DNA of 64,000 nt from Periconia sp. R9002 (taxonomy: Eukaryota; Ascomycota; Dothideomycetes; Pleosporales; Periconiaceae), in the NCBI GenBank assembly GCA_023627715.1, contig JAMAHW010000029.1, positions 248,001-312,000 of the forward strand, read 5' to 3'. The notes beneath the pieces are model-generated. The model made no database searches, was not told where the DNA came from, and was given only the letters and a program-made list of their open reading frames with translations. Position 1 is the first letter of the stretch. Each line of letters starts with the position of its first letter. Both the position numbers and the translations under genes were made by a program. Below, one piece after another: positions 10,965 through 21,953 of this stretch.

Positions 10965-12032
10965 ATGTCACCGCATCACGACGCCCCTTCACCTGAAACT
11001 AGTTTCGTCTCTTCTTCTCACCATTTCTACAACATGAACAACTACACCGATTCCTTCGAGACCAGCTCTATTGAATCAGATGTTGGCCTTCGTCGATCTC
11101 TCGTCCCGGGCATCTACGTCCCCACCGTGGCCTTTTTCGACTCGGTCAATGACAATGTCGATGTCGAGACCACGGCCAAGCATGCAGTCCGCCTAGCACA
11201 AGCAGGCGTTGCGGGCATCACCACCCAGGGGTCCAACGGTGAAGCTGTTCACCTTTCCCACAGGGAACGCAACCTTGTCACTTCCACTACCCGCAAGGCT
11301 TTGGATGAGGCCGGCTTTGGCTCCATGCCCATCATTGTCGGTTGCGGCGCCCAGTCTACGCGAGAGGCCATTGAACTTTGCGAGGAGGCGGCTGCTTCCG
11401 GTGGCGACTATGCTTTGGTCCTCCCCCCTAGCTACTACCAAGGCCTGTTCTCTCAAGATACCGTCCTCAGCTTCTTCAGAGAATTAGCTTCCGCATCTCC
11501 CATCCCCATCCTCATCTACAATTACCCCGGTGCTGTTTCTGGACTGGATCTCAACTCCGACACCATCATTGAGCTTGCACAACACCCCAACATTGTTGGT
11601 TGCAAATTGACCTGTGGCAACACGGGGAAACTGAACCGCATCGCCGCAGCCACACGAGCCGCAACGGCTTCTAGCCCCGGCTCGGGCTTCATGTGCATGG
11701 GTGGTTCGGTCGATTTCACTCTTCAAACCTTGATCGGAGGCGGCTCTGGCATCATTGGTGGCATGGCCAACATTGCACCCAAAACCTGTGTGAAGCTCGT
11801 CAAGCTTTATGAGTCGGGCGATCTAGCGGGTGCTCAAAAGCTGCAAGCCATTGTTGCCCGTGGCGACTGGGCTGCTATTCAGGGCGGCATCATCGGCACC
11901 AAGGCTGCTCTTGCGACTCACTTTGGCTATGGCGGTTATGCTCGCAGGCCTCTTCCTAGGCCGAGCAAAGAAGAGACTCGCAAGTGGCGCGACGCGTTTG
12001 ATGAGCTCGTCAGAGTGGAGAAATCGTTATGA
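10965..12032 (+). CDS. DHDPS/HOGA-family class I aldolase
   Basis: Intronless, 355 residues. A member of the dihydrodipicolinate synthase/N-acetylneuraminate lyase superfamily, (beta/alpha)8-barrel enzymes that form a Schiff base with an alpha-keto acid. Visible: the pyruvate-binding loop TTQGSNGEAVHLS (about 86-98, equivalent of GTTGE), the catalytic Tyr185 in LIYNYPGAV, the Schiff-base Lys214 in VGCKLTCGN, and the late GGSGIIGGMANI segment. Fungi lack the bacterial lysine route, so the usual fungal roles are 4-hydroxy-2-oxoglutarate aldolase or a 2-keto-3-deoxy sugar acid aldolase (L-galactonate or L-rhamnonate catabolism). Which one applies cannot be told here. About 40 N-terminal residues are Ser/Thr-rich and outside the barrel; an in-frame Met at residue 24 (11034) is an alternative start. 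Confidence 0.88.
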   Translation: MSPHHDAPSPETSFVSSSHHFYNMNNYTDSFETSSIESDVGLRRSLVPGIYVPTVAFFDSVNDNVDVETTAKHAVRLAQAGVAGITTQGSNGEAVHLSHRERNLVTSTTRKALDEAGFGSMPIIVGCGAQSTREAIELCEEAAASGGDYALVLPPSYYQGLFSQDTVLSFFRELASASPIPILIYNYPGAVSGLDLNSDTIIELAQHPNIVGCKLTCGNTGKLNRIAAATRAATASSPGSGFMCMGGSVDFTLQTLIGGGSGIIGGMANIAPKTCVKLVKLYESGDLAGAQKLQAIVARGDWAAIQGGIIGTKAALATHFGYGGYARRPLPRPSKEETRKWRDAFDELVRVEKSL

Positions 12033-14861
12033 GATAGGCTCTTCACCTAATTTCTCAAGTTTTCACGTATTCATTCACTAGCGTTGAGCGCTTTGGCATT
12101 GTCACTGGCGTCTTTTTGGCTTCTTGTGAGCCATTTCCTAAGCTTCACTTCACTTGCACGACGAGCCTACCAAGAGATGTTTCGATTTTAATATCAGTCC
12201 AATGGTTGCGCCACATCCTTTGATTTATTTCTTTTCTACTTCACTTGCTCACACCTCTTCCGCACGAAAAGCTCTTTGCAGCGCTTACGCGATCCGAATC
12301 TTTACCCAAAATCGAGTATCCTTCTGTTCAAAAGCAGTATCGACGGTGTAAATGGTATTTCAACGCTGTTAATCTATTTCCATTTACCTCTCCTAAGCAT
12401 TTCCTTGAATTATGGTCAATTGGACGGGACAAATGGGCTTGGGCGGTTCTCTGACGTTTTCTTCCACATGTTCCCATTTATCGTATCTCGCAAATAAAAC
12501 CAAACACTGAACTCATACTTCCCCGCATATGCTGTGAAACCCCAAGTGCAACCTTCTCTTCCCATCTAGGAAAGAACTCCTGAAAGCACTGTTGCCGCGT
12601 TCATGCAGCCTAAGACGGAATACGCGACCTTTTACTTTAGCCATGATGCATACTTACCTCGAACCGAGGAATAAATGAGGAGTTGATGCATGTTTTCTAC
12701 ATTGCATCTTGCATACATACCAATAACAGCATGTTCGCATTGATTCTTTTCCGCTTTACGCTCCCACGTGCTTTTGTCCCGCATCGTGGTGGGCACACAC
12801 ACACACATGGAGGAGGGTCTGGCCAGGCTTGGTTCATTTAACATCTTCATTCGTTGGTTTTTCCCAGCGCAAAGCACGATGCTATTATATCGTTTACCTA
12901 TAGGATCACCCCTGGTTCTTTCGTAGCTACATATTTCAGCTAGACGGATCCAATCCCCAAAAGCAACTCAGTCTGGTAGAGAATCCTTTGATACTATGTT
13001 TTCACTACTACTATGTACCAGGCGTCCTTCCTTCCTTCCCTACGATATCCCACCTCATCTAGATCAAACTCAACCAGGTGAGCTATCCCTCCCTCCATCC
13101 CTCCATACATACATTACAAACAACGCACTCCCTCCCCTTCCCCTTCCCCCATCATTCGCAAACTATTTTCAAGAACCATTTCATTCCCTTCCGCAGGTTA
13201 AAAAAAAAAAAAAAACTGCCCCACAATTCCACCGCAGAAAAAAGCCCGCGTTACACCCTCTCCTCCTCACCCCCTGACTACTGAATATCTCCGCATATAG
13301 CGTTGTTGAACATTGAATGCAATGCAATGTAATGCAATTCATGCAAGCCGCTACCCGCTTTTTTTTTGTTTGTTTTGTATCACCGCCGAGGGTTCGTTCG
13401 TTCCCCATTGTTCGAGGAGGGAGGTGGTTGGAAAGGCGACGTTTGATCTTTTTTTGGTTCTGGGAAGTTGATATCAAACTCTTCTAGACTCAAGCAAGGG
13501 GTTATGAAGTTTATTGCGGGCGGTAAAGAAACGCGGCTTATATCATTGAATCTCCTCTTTGTCCTTCTTTCCACCGTCTTCACTTTGCGTATATAGAAAC
13601 ATCAACTCACGTACATTTATAGTCTCATCTTAAATTTTACATGAACTATGTATGTACCAACAACGAACGAACCGTGCAGATTTGCAAAAGTAGAGAGGAG
13701 GAGGACACGAGTGTGGGGAAAAGAAATGGATACCTACATACCTTGTAGTTTTCAGGATTTGGTGCTTAGGTATTTATTGTTTTTTTTTGTCAGACTCGGT
13801 GTGATGGTTTTTGGGTTGGGCAGGCGCATTTGGGTAGTGAGTGTAGTGCAAAGAACATGGGTAGGTGTAGGTAAGGGTATGAGGGGAGTGGGAACTTGAG
13901 GAGGAGGAGAAGAAGAAGAAGAAGAAGAAGAAGGGAAGGTGGTGAGTGTAGAGGTAGGTCGCGTTGTTTTTGCGAGGTTTTGATGTTATTTTTTGGTTGG
14001 GATGTTAGAAGGGGTGTTGACATGTGTGAATCATGAAACCGGTCAACTTAGCATACATCAATTGATGCTGAAGAAAACAAAAAACCTTCACAGTACCCTA
14101 TTATTCGGAGAGGGAATAGCGTATTCTCAACCGTTCGTGAGGTGATGCGCCGATCACACAACGACGATGAAAACCTAGGAGCTACCTAGCCTACATTAAT
14201 TCCAAAAAAGTGCTCTGTGAAAAAAATCGTACCTTTAGGTATTCTAAATTTAGTCGAACTCGATACTCTACCGTACTCAGCAATACCACAAAACTCGCAG
14301 TGCAGGGCACGACAGGGCAAAGACGGAACAAGGACCACGCGCGTGCGTGTGTACTACTTAAATCCCGACATCCCCGATCCATCTATATATCCATCCTAGC
14401 CCACGCCTACATATGCAGACTATTTATTTGATCAGGCCATTTTTGAACCGTCCGTCTTATCACGTTGCTTCATTTGTACTTTTTGAGAAGGAAAGGGGGG
14501 TTTGATTCGTTCTTACCCCTCTTGGGTTCTGCTTCTGCTTTCTGCGGGGTTGGATTGATTCGATTTGACTAACGATATATCAATAGTTAAATAGTTTACC
14601 ATTTCCGTTGTGGGTTATCGTATCCTTCTTCTTTTTTTTCCGATTTCTTCTCGTTTGAAACACATTTTTCAAACAATATTTACTCACCCCCTCCTTCTAC
14701 CTTGCTCTTCCACCCCCTGCGCGCGTCCACGCGCTCCACACCCCTGAAAGAGAGAGATTGTGTGCCCCTCACCCAGTTTCCCAACAAGACCTAGCTATCG
14801 TGGACAATTCCCATCCCCATCTCCAAACGAAAAAATACCTTTTCTACCCAAAAAAAAAACA
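12033..14861. other. Intergenic stretch, simple repeats only
   Basis: No supported gene in 2.8 kb. It contains a CA run near 12795, an A15 run near 13200, a GAG/GAA microsatellite at 13898-13933 and T-rich tracts. The last 250 bases are pyrimidine-rich and probably form the leader of the gene starting at 14862. Confidence 0.55.
13898..13933. repeat. (GAG)n(AAG)n microsatellite
   Basis: A purine-only trinucleotide run of about 36 bases, GAG units changing to GAA/AAG units. Intergenic. Confidence 0.9.
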
Positions 14862-16532
14862 ATGGCCGAACAACCAAAGCAATCCGACACTACCACAAGC
14901 GGGGCACAACAGCAGCAAGAGAGTAGCCCGCGCGTGAGGCTGCAACCGCCGCTTTCGCGCCGCGGCCACGGCCCGGGCCTCGTGCTCGTGCTGGACCATT
15001 TTGCGGCGATTGAGAAGAGTGAGAAGAGTCTTGATCCGCCGCCGCTGGTCAAATGGGCTGAGGAGGGGTTTGCGGTTGCGCTTGTGCTGGTGCCGGGGAG
15101 GGTTGGTGAGTCTCATCCTTTTCTTCATCAGTAGGGGGAGGGAGAACGAAATTGGAAAAGAAAGAGTTGAGTGAAAAGAGAAAAGCAGAAGGCGTGCGAT
15201 AAACGAAGGATAGATGGAGTTATAGGACCTTTTGAGAGGGTGGCAACGATAGCTGACTTTTCACGTGTGTTGTTTCTGAGCAGATGATGATGGCGGAGAG
15301 TTCCCATTGCAAAAGGCAATCGATGGACTGAAAGGTCTCGAAGGGTGTGATAAAGAAGGAGGGTTTGGGTTAATCTGTATGTCTCAACAGTTCATCACTT
15401 CCCTTTCCCCAATGTGTAACCTTTCGAGAAGCGGTCCACAATACCGCGGAACGGGGAAATATTTATGGCAACATGCATGGGACCACTATAAGGAAAAGAG
15501 AAAAGGGGACTGGAAGTGAAGAACAAACCACTAACACCGATCCTTTATTCAGCATACATCTCTTCCCTCCCTTACTACATCACATCCGCAGTCTGCGCCT
15601 CACCAGACATTAAAGCCATCGTATCCTACGGCGGACGAAACTTCGCCTCCCTATCCCCGTCCCCCTCCTCCACCCCCCCACAAATCATCCACATCGCCGG
15701 CCCAGACACCCCTCGACGAGAATCCCTCTCCATCATGCCCGAACTCACCACGTCCGACCTCATCTCCCCCTCCCCAAAACAACTCCCCTCCATAAAAACC
15801 CACCGCTACCCCACCGCCAAAAAAGACACGTCCTGGATCCTCCCCAACGACCCAAACTACCACCCGCAATCCGCATCCCTCGCCCACACGCGGACCCTCG
15901 CCTTCCTCAAACCGCTCCTCGGCGGACCCTACTTCGACCTCGAGGCCATCTGGGACGAGCACTGCCGGTACGAGTTCAGCGAGCGCGACGTGGCCAAGAC
16001 GATGGCGACCATGGTCGCCGAACCCTACGTCAACCACATCCCGACCATGACGGGCGGGGTCGGGCAAAAAGCGCTGACGGAATTCTACACGAACCACTTC
16101 ATCTTCGCCAACCCGCCGGATACCGAGCTCGACCTTGTGAGTCGCACCGTCGGGACGGACCGCGTGGTGGATGAGTTTGTGTTTAAGCTCACGCACAACC
16201 GGCAGGTCGATTGGTTGCTGCCTGGGGTTCCTGCGACGGGGAGGAGGTTGGAGATTCCGTTCACGAGTGTGGTTGGCGTGAGGGGGGATCGGTTGTGTCA
16301 TGAGCATATTTCGTGGGATCAGGGGACGGCGTTGCGGCAGGCGGGGTTGCTGCCTGAGTGGGTGCGGTTTGAGGGGGAGGTGGTGGAGGGGAGGGGGAAA
16401 GGGGAGGGGAGGAGTTTCGAGGTGAAGTTGCCGGTTGCGGGGGTGGAGGCCGCGAGAAAGTTGGTGGATGAGGCGGCCGTGGAGAGTAATGGGTTGATGG
16501 GGAAGGGGTGGAGGGAGGTGGAGGATGTTTAG
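14862..16532 (+). CDS. Dienelactone-hydrolase-like / SnoaL (NTF2)-like two-domain protein
   Basis: Three exons, 14862-15105, 15284-15376 and 15553-16532, with introns of 178 and 176 nt (GTGAGT...GAGCAG, GTATGT...TTCAG), give 438 residues. Residues about 30-240 have the order of an alpha/beta hydrolase of the dienelactone hydrolase type (GPGLVLVLDHFA, WAEEGFAVALVLVPG, IKAIVSYGG, IIHIAGPDTP). The nucleophile elbow expected as G-x-C-x-G reads FGLISYISS across the exon 2/3 junction, so a normal catalytic Cys is not visible. Residues about 265-420 are a SnoaL/NTF2-like domain (YEFSERDVAKTMATMV, YVNHIPTMTGG, FYTNHFIFANPPDTEL). This fused architecture is familiar from fungal proteins labelled carboxymethylenebutenolidase. 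Enzymatic function uncertain. Confidence 0.78.
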
Positions 16533-17010
16533 GAGGTTTAGGGTGGAGATGGCATGTGGGGGACATTTGACCCGTATTGGTATGTTGGAGGCAGGCATTC
16601 TCATTTATATTGCTTCCGAGGTTTGCTGGATACACACGAGTGATGAAGTTACCTAATGCTTTGATAGTGCGACGTTTAGATTGTATGTAGTGGAGTAAAA
16701 ATCGCCTCCCTCCCTTTCTAGGCAAATGTGCTCCCGTTGTCGGTTGAGATCAGGACTCTGGATAGTATTGTTTAACTGTTGAAGTATGTATGGCTTGAAT
16801 ACGGATCTGGAAATTGCCTTATCTATATATGTATGTGTATCTCTATGAAATGAAACAAGTCGTTACGTTGGAGTATGGATATAAATCATCGTGCTTCCGC
16901 CGTGAAGGAAAAAGAAAATCTAGGTCCCGCTATGACAAGCAGTCATGTGCCGAAAAATTCTTGTAATAGTTCTTGGTCTATTCTCTTCGTCTTGAGAACA
17001 AACCCCCCCA
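16533..17010. other. Short intergenic region between convergent genes
   Basis: Nothing beyond probable 3' ends of the two converging genes; AT-rich with ATATATGTATGTG-type simple sequence near 16820. Confidence 0.5.
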
Positions 17011-17880
17011 TTAGACTGTGCGAGTGACTTTGACATTATACTTCTCCGCCATATCATATATGGCGTTAACAACGAGCTCAACATCCTTGCTCTTGATAGG
17101 GACTCTATGCGCCCCGTCCCATTCAATCAACGTCGTGCTCCCGGGTTCGCAATACTCATCCAACAGCTTCTGATGCAGTGGCAACCCAGGATCCGCCGAC
17201 CCATGCACATGAATAGTCGGCAGCCTCAGAATCGCATCGGCATCGACCTCGTCCACAAACTGGAACCCCTCTGAAATATCCGCCGCGCTCACGAGCGCGC
17301 GACTCTTCAGCAACCCGGGGTTCAAATTGCTCATGGGAGCGCGTCCCGCGAGGAGAACGCCAAACTTCCACTCGATTCCCGGGATTCCAATCGGCCCCGT
17401 CCCGATGTCTCGTCTGCCTTCTCTACTTGCCTGCTCTTCGCGCGCTTGTTGCTCCAGGAGCAAGCTCGCGCTGAGCTTCGCGCCCTGGCTGAACCCCACG
17501 AGCCCAACCCACTCCCCCCTACCGCCAGCCCTGGTGTCGTCCTCCATGGCCGTCCGTATCGAGTACCCGATTTCCTCTATGCAACTCTCGGCGTCGGTCT
17601 CGGAGTGCGTCGGGAGCCATCGCAACCACCGACGGAAAGGCCCGTAGGCGCCGTACACGTGTATGACGTCTGGGTGGGGATCGCAGAGGAAGGGCCCGTC
17701 TGCCCACACGAGGCGGAAAGAGTGTTGGAGGTGGCGGATCAGAGAGCGGGATTGGGCTTCGAAGATGGTCGCGTTGACGCCGCCGCCGTGGAGGCAGAGG
17801 AGTCGCGGGAGCGGTCTGGAGTCGGGTATCTCTTTGGGGATTTGGGAACCCGGTGGTGGTGGGGTCGCCGGGGAAGGCAT
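17011..17880 (-). CDS. FSH1-family serine hydrolase
   Basis: Intronless, 289 residues, alpha/beta hydrolase of the fungal FSH (family of serine hydrolases) group. Visible: strand and oxyanion motif RLLCLHGGGVNATIFEAQ (26-43), the FVWADGPF-like segment (58-64), nucleophile Ser131 in VGFSQGAKLSASLL, Asp230 in VHGSADPGLPLH and His258 in GAHRVP, so the triad is complete. Relatives include yeast Fsh1-3, human OVCA2 and the trans-acting thioesterases of fungal polyketide clusters. No polyketide synthase lies in this window, so a housekeeping esterase role is the simpler reading. The ATG is the only one upstream of the hydrolase core. Family assignment firm, substrate unknown. Confidence 0.9.
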   Translation of the reverse strand: MPSPATPPPPGSQIPKEIPDSRPLPRLLCLHGGGVNATIFEAQSRSLIRHLQHSFRLVWADGPFLCDPHPDVIHVYGAYGPFRRWLRWLPTHSETDAESCIEEIGYSIRTAMEDDTRAGGRGEWVGLVGFSQGAKLSASLLLEQQAREEQASREGRRDIGTGPIGIPGIEWKFGVLLAGRAPMSNLNPGLLKSRALVSAADISEGFQFVDEVDADAILRLPTIHVHGSADPGLPLHQKLLDEYCEPGSTTLIEWDGAHRVPIKSKDVELVVNAIYDMAEKYNVKVTRTV

Positions 17881-18552
17881 GTGGGAGATGTAAAGATGTG
17901 ATGTTGCGGTTTTTAGGGTTGCTTTTTTTTCGGGGGAAGGAGCAAGACCCTGTTTTCCGAGGGTTTGTTGTCAGAATACGAGGTTGCAATGCAACAGCTT
18001 GGTGAGCAGACCCGAGGGAGGCGTGAGGATGAAAGAACAATGAAAGTTTAAAAAAGGCGAGGAGAATATCATTGTAGATTTACACTCACTAAGCACACGC
18101 CATTGACGCAGTCAGCTACGCCTCAGCTTCCAAACAATTCGCCGGTTGATTCGTGGGTATCAAATAGATACCCCGGACGGACTCCGAGACCTTCACTTTC
18201 AAGTCTGGTTGACAAGGTGCCACTTCAATTGTTCCTGGCGCAACTCGAGCCGATGGAAATGCTGTATCGGGATTGATTGATGCATTTGATTTGAATGTGC
18301 AGCGACAGTCTTTTTTCTCATAAACGTTTATGTAAAACCTACACATCAAGATAGCCTCTCCCCGGTTTCTGAAGTGAGGGGCTACGATGATGGAGATGGC
18401 GGGGCCGAAGCCCGCGCTCGAGGTCCAGCGACGCTAGCTGGTTGCGGAAGTTGGGAGAATGAATGCCATTGCTGAGGAGTTATTGCGGAAAAAAAAAATG
18501 CCAGTTGATCTTGATACCTGCACGTGCAGACGATAAATACGAAGTAGCAATG
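17881..18552. other. Intergenic region, no gene seen
   Basis: Between two minus-strand genes; probably the promoter of the FSH gene and the 3' end of the bZIP gene. A short frame at 18116-18349 has no family resemblance. Confidence 0.5.
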
Positions 18553-19515
18553 CTATGCGCTTAACCGCGGATCATATTCCTCGACCCAGGTCAATGGCTC
18601 CTGACCTCTGATATCTCTCCAGCGATTCGTCGCCTTCAAGATTTCATCTTTACAACTCCTCATCATCCAGCCCCAGCGCTTCATAAATCTTTCCGTAATC
18701 TCCCAATTCTCTGCGACCCAAGGATCGCCCCATACAATGAGTCCCTGCATATTATCTAGTCTATTATCTTCATCTATACAGCAGCCGCCACCACAGCGGC
18801 CATTGCCCGTAGGTCCCAGCAAATCAAGTGCCAGCGCGCATTCAGTGGATCCCAGTTTCTTGCCCGTTGACCCAGTTAGCCCGGACGCCCAGTATGTGAT
18901 CATCGCATCGCGCACAGAAGGCATGGGTAGCACGTCCATCCATAGCGGATGGGGTGTGCTGGACTGCAGTGGCGTGGGATGTAAGGATGGAGGGACGGAG
19001 GGTGGGAGAGGCGAGCCAAGAATTGCTTTAACAGCATCGTCTGTGGACGGATTGTAGTCAGGCGAACAGGCCGTGAATACTCGAAAGTTACCGCGGATCA
19101 TCATAGTGTTGGTGAGTAAGGCTCGAAAGATGTTGGTGTATACGGTGGGGAGGAGGTGGTCAAGAGTCAAGGGGAAATAGGTGCGGTTTGGTGTACGATT
19201 GTGCTTTTCGTCAAGCATTTTAATAACATTGTAAAAATCCTTGACGTCGCTCCAGTTCCGTTCCACGGGTTTCGCTCTTGATGTGTGGGACATGGCCATG
19301 GAGAGCTCGCCCAGTTGATGGCCCTGCGCTACGTCCTCAAGCTTAGAGCGTAAAGGCGTTGAGTGCTGAGGGTTTTTCCGACGTCCTAACCAGCATCATC
19401 AGTGTATTGGTTCGCTGCCTAGTGTTTGAATGCCATACGATTAGCACGTTGATATAATCGGTTTTGGACTCTGCGTCTTTCTTTGCGATCGGAGAGCGAA
19501 GTCCAGTCGTCATTT
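18553..19515 (-). CDS. bZIP transcription factor with DUF3425 domain (first exon unresolved)
   Basis: Two exons can be read: 19515-19439 and 19385-18553, joined over a 53-nt GTATGG...GGTTAG intron with a CTGAT-like branch site. The first encodes a bZIP basic region, DRKERRRVQNRLYQRANR, completed across the junction by RRKN; N and R of the N-x7-R signature are present. The second carries a DUF3425 domain (HLLPTVYTNIFRALLTN, SLHPTPLQSSTPHPLWMDVLP, VRDAMITYW, then WGDPWVAENWEIT near the end). This pairing defines a large group of fungus-specific nuclear regulators, some tied to secondary metabolism. The spacer after the basic region is short, so the zipper is weak or partly lost. A stop lies upstream in frame after an acceptor-like CCAG, so the initiator must be in an earlier, unplaced exon (likely within 19520-19720). 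Confidence 0.8.
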
Positions 19516-20224
19516 CTGGACAGCGCCTAGATCTTATTAGATTCCCAAACCCGATACTGGGAGAATACATGGACACACTTCTCTCAGTAAAGGCACTTCA
19601 CGGACTTTTATGTGCTGGATTCGTGCCTCCATATGTGCGACTCGAGAGCCGAGCTGATGCAGTCGAGATGGTTTCGGTACCGGTTTGAATTGCAATATGT
19701 TGCGTTATATGTGCGGTTGAGGGAAGCGATGATATGACTCTGAATATCTGATTGCGTCTAGAGATAGTTAATGTGTATTGCGAAGAGTGGGATTTGGAGA
19801 ATGGCATCGAACGCGCAGTGGCATGCTAGGATTATATTTGTGAAAGACCCTGGTCCAGGGACCAAGTAATCTGACATGCACAAGCTGACACACTAAACCG
19901 AAATGATAAATAGCCCGAGATCAATGCGTCTCCTAGGATAATGAGTCGTTTATGTAAATGTACATCGTATACGAAGGCACAAGTGTATGGTATGATGACA
20001 TTCGAGCCGTGACGCATGGGTGCCAGTGAAGGGGATTCAGTCCCAGAACCTCGTTTTTCTGATTGATACAGCCGGCATGAACGGTCTCTCACATCAGAGT
20101 TCCAGATAACATAAAAGCCAGCAGAACACTAGATTTTAGAGGTCGAAGAGCTGAGGGAAGTGCAAAATGAATCAGATATGTGAGATCATGAATGTATTCA
20201 AAGACTGTAGCGTGTGTCATCAGT
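19516..20224. other. Probable 5' exon and promoter of the bZIP gene; 3' flank of SEC20
   Basis: The missing initiator exon of the minus-strand bZIP gene should lie in the first 200 bases; several ATGs occur (for example near 19569) but none gives a clean phase match. Nothing else is recognisable. Confidence 0.4.
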
Positions 20225-21660
20225 TTATAGCTCATCTCTTTTCCGCCTCTCCTTTTTTTGCGCTTCCATTTCAGCCTCTTTTTGCTCGCCTAAGATTTCT
20301 TGCTCCGCTTTCTTCTGCTCGGCCTCAAAACTTGCACCTTCAACAGACTCGTCCCACATCTTTTTCTTGGGGTTCGCGGGATGCTCTCTGTCTGGTAGAA
20401 TTGTCCCGTCGCCTCTGATTACTGGCTCCTTGTGCTCCTGCTGAGTTTCTTGGGGACGCTCCCCACTGGATTGTGCGTTCTGTTCAGCCATTTGTCCTAC
20501 TGATTGCGAGAGCGACTGGGGTGGGCTGGGATCTTGGGCGTGTCCACGGCCGCCACGACCAACAGGTACGTAACGAGGGTTGCTCTGACCAACAGGCCTT
20601 TTCGGGATTGCGCCTGTTGCACTGGGTTGAACTTTCAAACTTGTAGACGGCTGAGATGAACTAGCAAGGCTGGACGCTGCAGTGGATGAAGCGCCGAGAG
20701 GAATAACAGCGAAAAGAATACGGAAAATGAGCTTGAGGGGGAATATTAGAAACCAAGACAAAGGGCCGTAAAGCCAGCGTCTGAATACCAGCCAGATAAC
20801 TGTGGTTATGAGAATATAGAAAGTGGTCTCGAGATACCACGTGTCACTTTTTTGGCTCTTGAGCAGTGTCGTCACCAAAGCTCTACTATTCGACAGTAAA
20901 GTGTTAAGATCTGAATATCGTTCTCCAAGATCAGAAAGGGCCGCGGTAGATTGTTCAAGTGTTTCCTGTGCAAATCTAGACCGTGATAGCTCCTGTTGCA
21001 TCAATTGATGTGTCCGTCGAAGCGCACCCGTCACGTCTGATGAGGCTTGTGCAACTATTTCTCCTTCAGTGGATTGTGGATTGTTTTTTCGTCGGTGAGA
21101 GGAAGACGGGGTCGAAGAACCGGATTGCAATGATGAAAATAGAAGTTCACGTTCTTTGAGTCTGGCACGGTCGGCGTTGTGTTTGGCAGTGAGCTGTGCT
21201 TTACGGAATTCCGAGCGTGACCTGTTGACAAGGATTAGCACACTATTCTGCGCTGATTGCGTTGGTTCGAGACTCACAATTTCAAGTCTTCTGTCAAGCG
21301 CGCTAGAAGCACCGCAAGTCGACTCTTCTCGCTTTCTTTGGAGTTGTCTCTCGCTCTGTCCTTCCGCGTGCTATCGCGTCTCGCCCCGAATCCTGGAGTG
21401 GTTGGAGTTGCGGGGCCAAGATAATCCTCGACTTCTTGTCTAACAAGTTCTAGTTCCTCTTCAATTCCTTTTAAAGTTTCGTGGATTTCAGCACTCAGTT
21501 CCAGTCGGACATCTCCTTCGTCACTATTGAGTGGTTGGCTGCCTGGTTGGAAGTCTAGTTTCGCTAATCTTTGTATAAGTTGTTGGAGAGATTTGTTTTG
21601 ATCGGAGAGAGCGGTAAGACGGGCGGTTAGAAGTTTTATGGGGGAGGGGATTGGGGGCAT
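20225..21660 (-). CDS. SEC20: SNARE protein Sec20 (ER-Golgi retrograde transport)
   Basis: Exons 21660-21278 and 21221-20225 with a 56-nt GTGAGT...AACAG intron, about 460 residues. Sec20 is a Qb-type SNARE on the ER, acting with Ufe1, Use1 and the Dsl1 tether in fusion of COPI vesicles. N-terminal helices (SLQQLIQRLAKL) lead into the SNARE region (about 190-260: HQLMQQELSRSRFAQETLEQ, SDLGERYSDLNTLL). A single hydrophobic segment follows (WYLETTFYILITTVIWLVF and a second stretch to FAVIPLG), then a long basic/acidic luminal tail. The last residues are KRDEL, an ER-retrieval signal matching the HDEL end of yeast Sec20. I prefer Met at 21660 (MPPIPSP); the frame is open to an ATG at 21756. Divergent from the mL53 gene. 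Confidence 0.9.
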
Positions 21661-21953
21661 GTTGGAAGTACCGTAGATCGAGCCAGAGTGGAAGTGAGGG
21701 ACGACTATGACGGAGACATGGCGGGGATCGGCTTTTGTTCGGACACGTCCGTGCACGACTGCTGGTTTCTGATCGAGACCCCCGAATGGAGCGAATTTCA
21801 GTCAATCATTCGAATCAGCTTGCTGTCATCTGGAGTACGTATTTGACCTATTCAACTGAAATCGACTAACATAACAGTAGCCAGAAACTCTCGTCAACCT
21901 CTCCGCGCTTCATCCGCTCCTTTTGGAACCTTCCTCGCTACTTTTTTGCCAAA
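21661..21953. promoter_or_regulatory. Divergent promoter, SEC20 and mL53
   Basis: A 293-bp space separates the two divergent start codons and must hold both promoters. No clear TATA box. If the upstream SEC20 ATG at 21756 is used, the space shrinks to about 197 bp. Confidence 0.5.

Noticed and set aside
12645..12700. ATACTTACCT, like the 5' end of U1 snRNA
   Set aside because: The following bases do not continue as U1, there is no Sm site or U1 stem-loop sequence, and a 10-base match to a splice-donor complement is expected by chance.
14862..19515. A possible secondary-metabolite cluster (DLH/SnoaL protein, FSH hydrolase, bZIP-DUF3425 factor)
   Set aside because: These families do occur in such clusters, but there is no polyketide synthase, NRPS, terpene synthase, P450 or oxidoreductase in the window, so neighbourhood alone is not enough.
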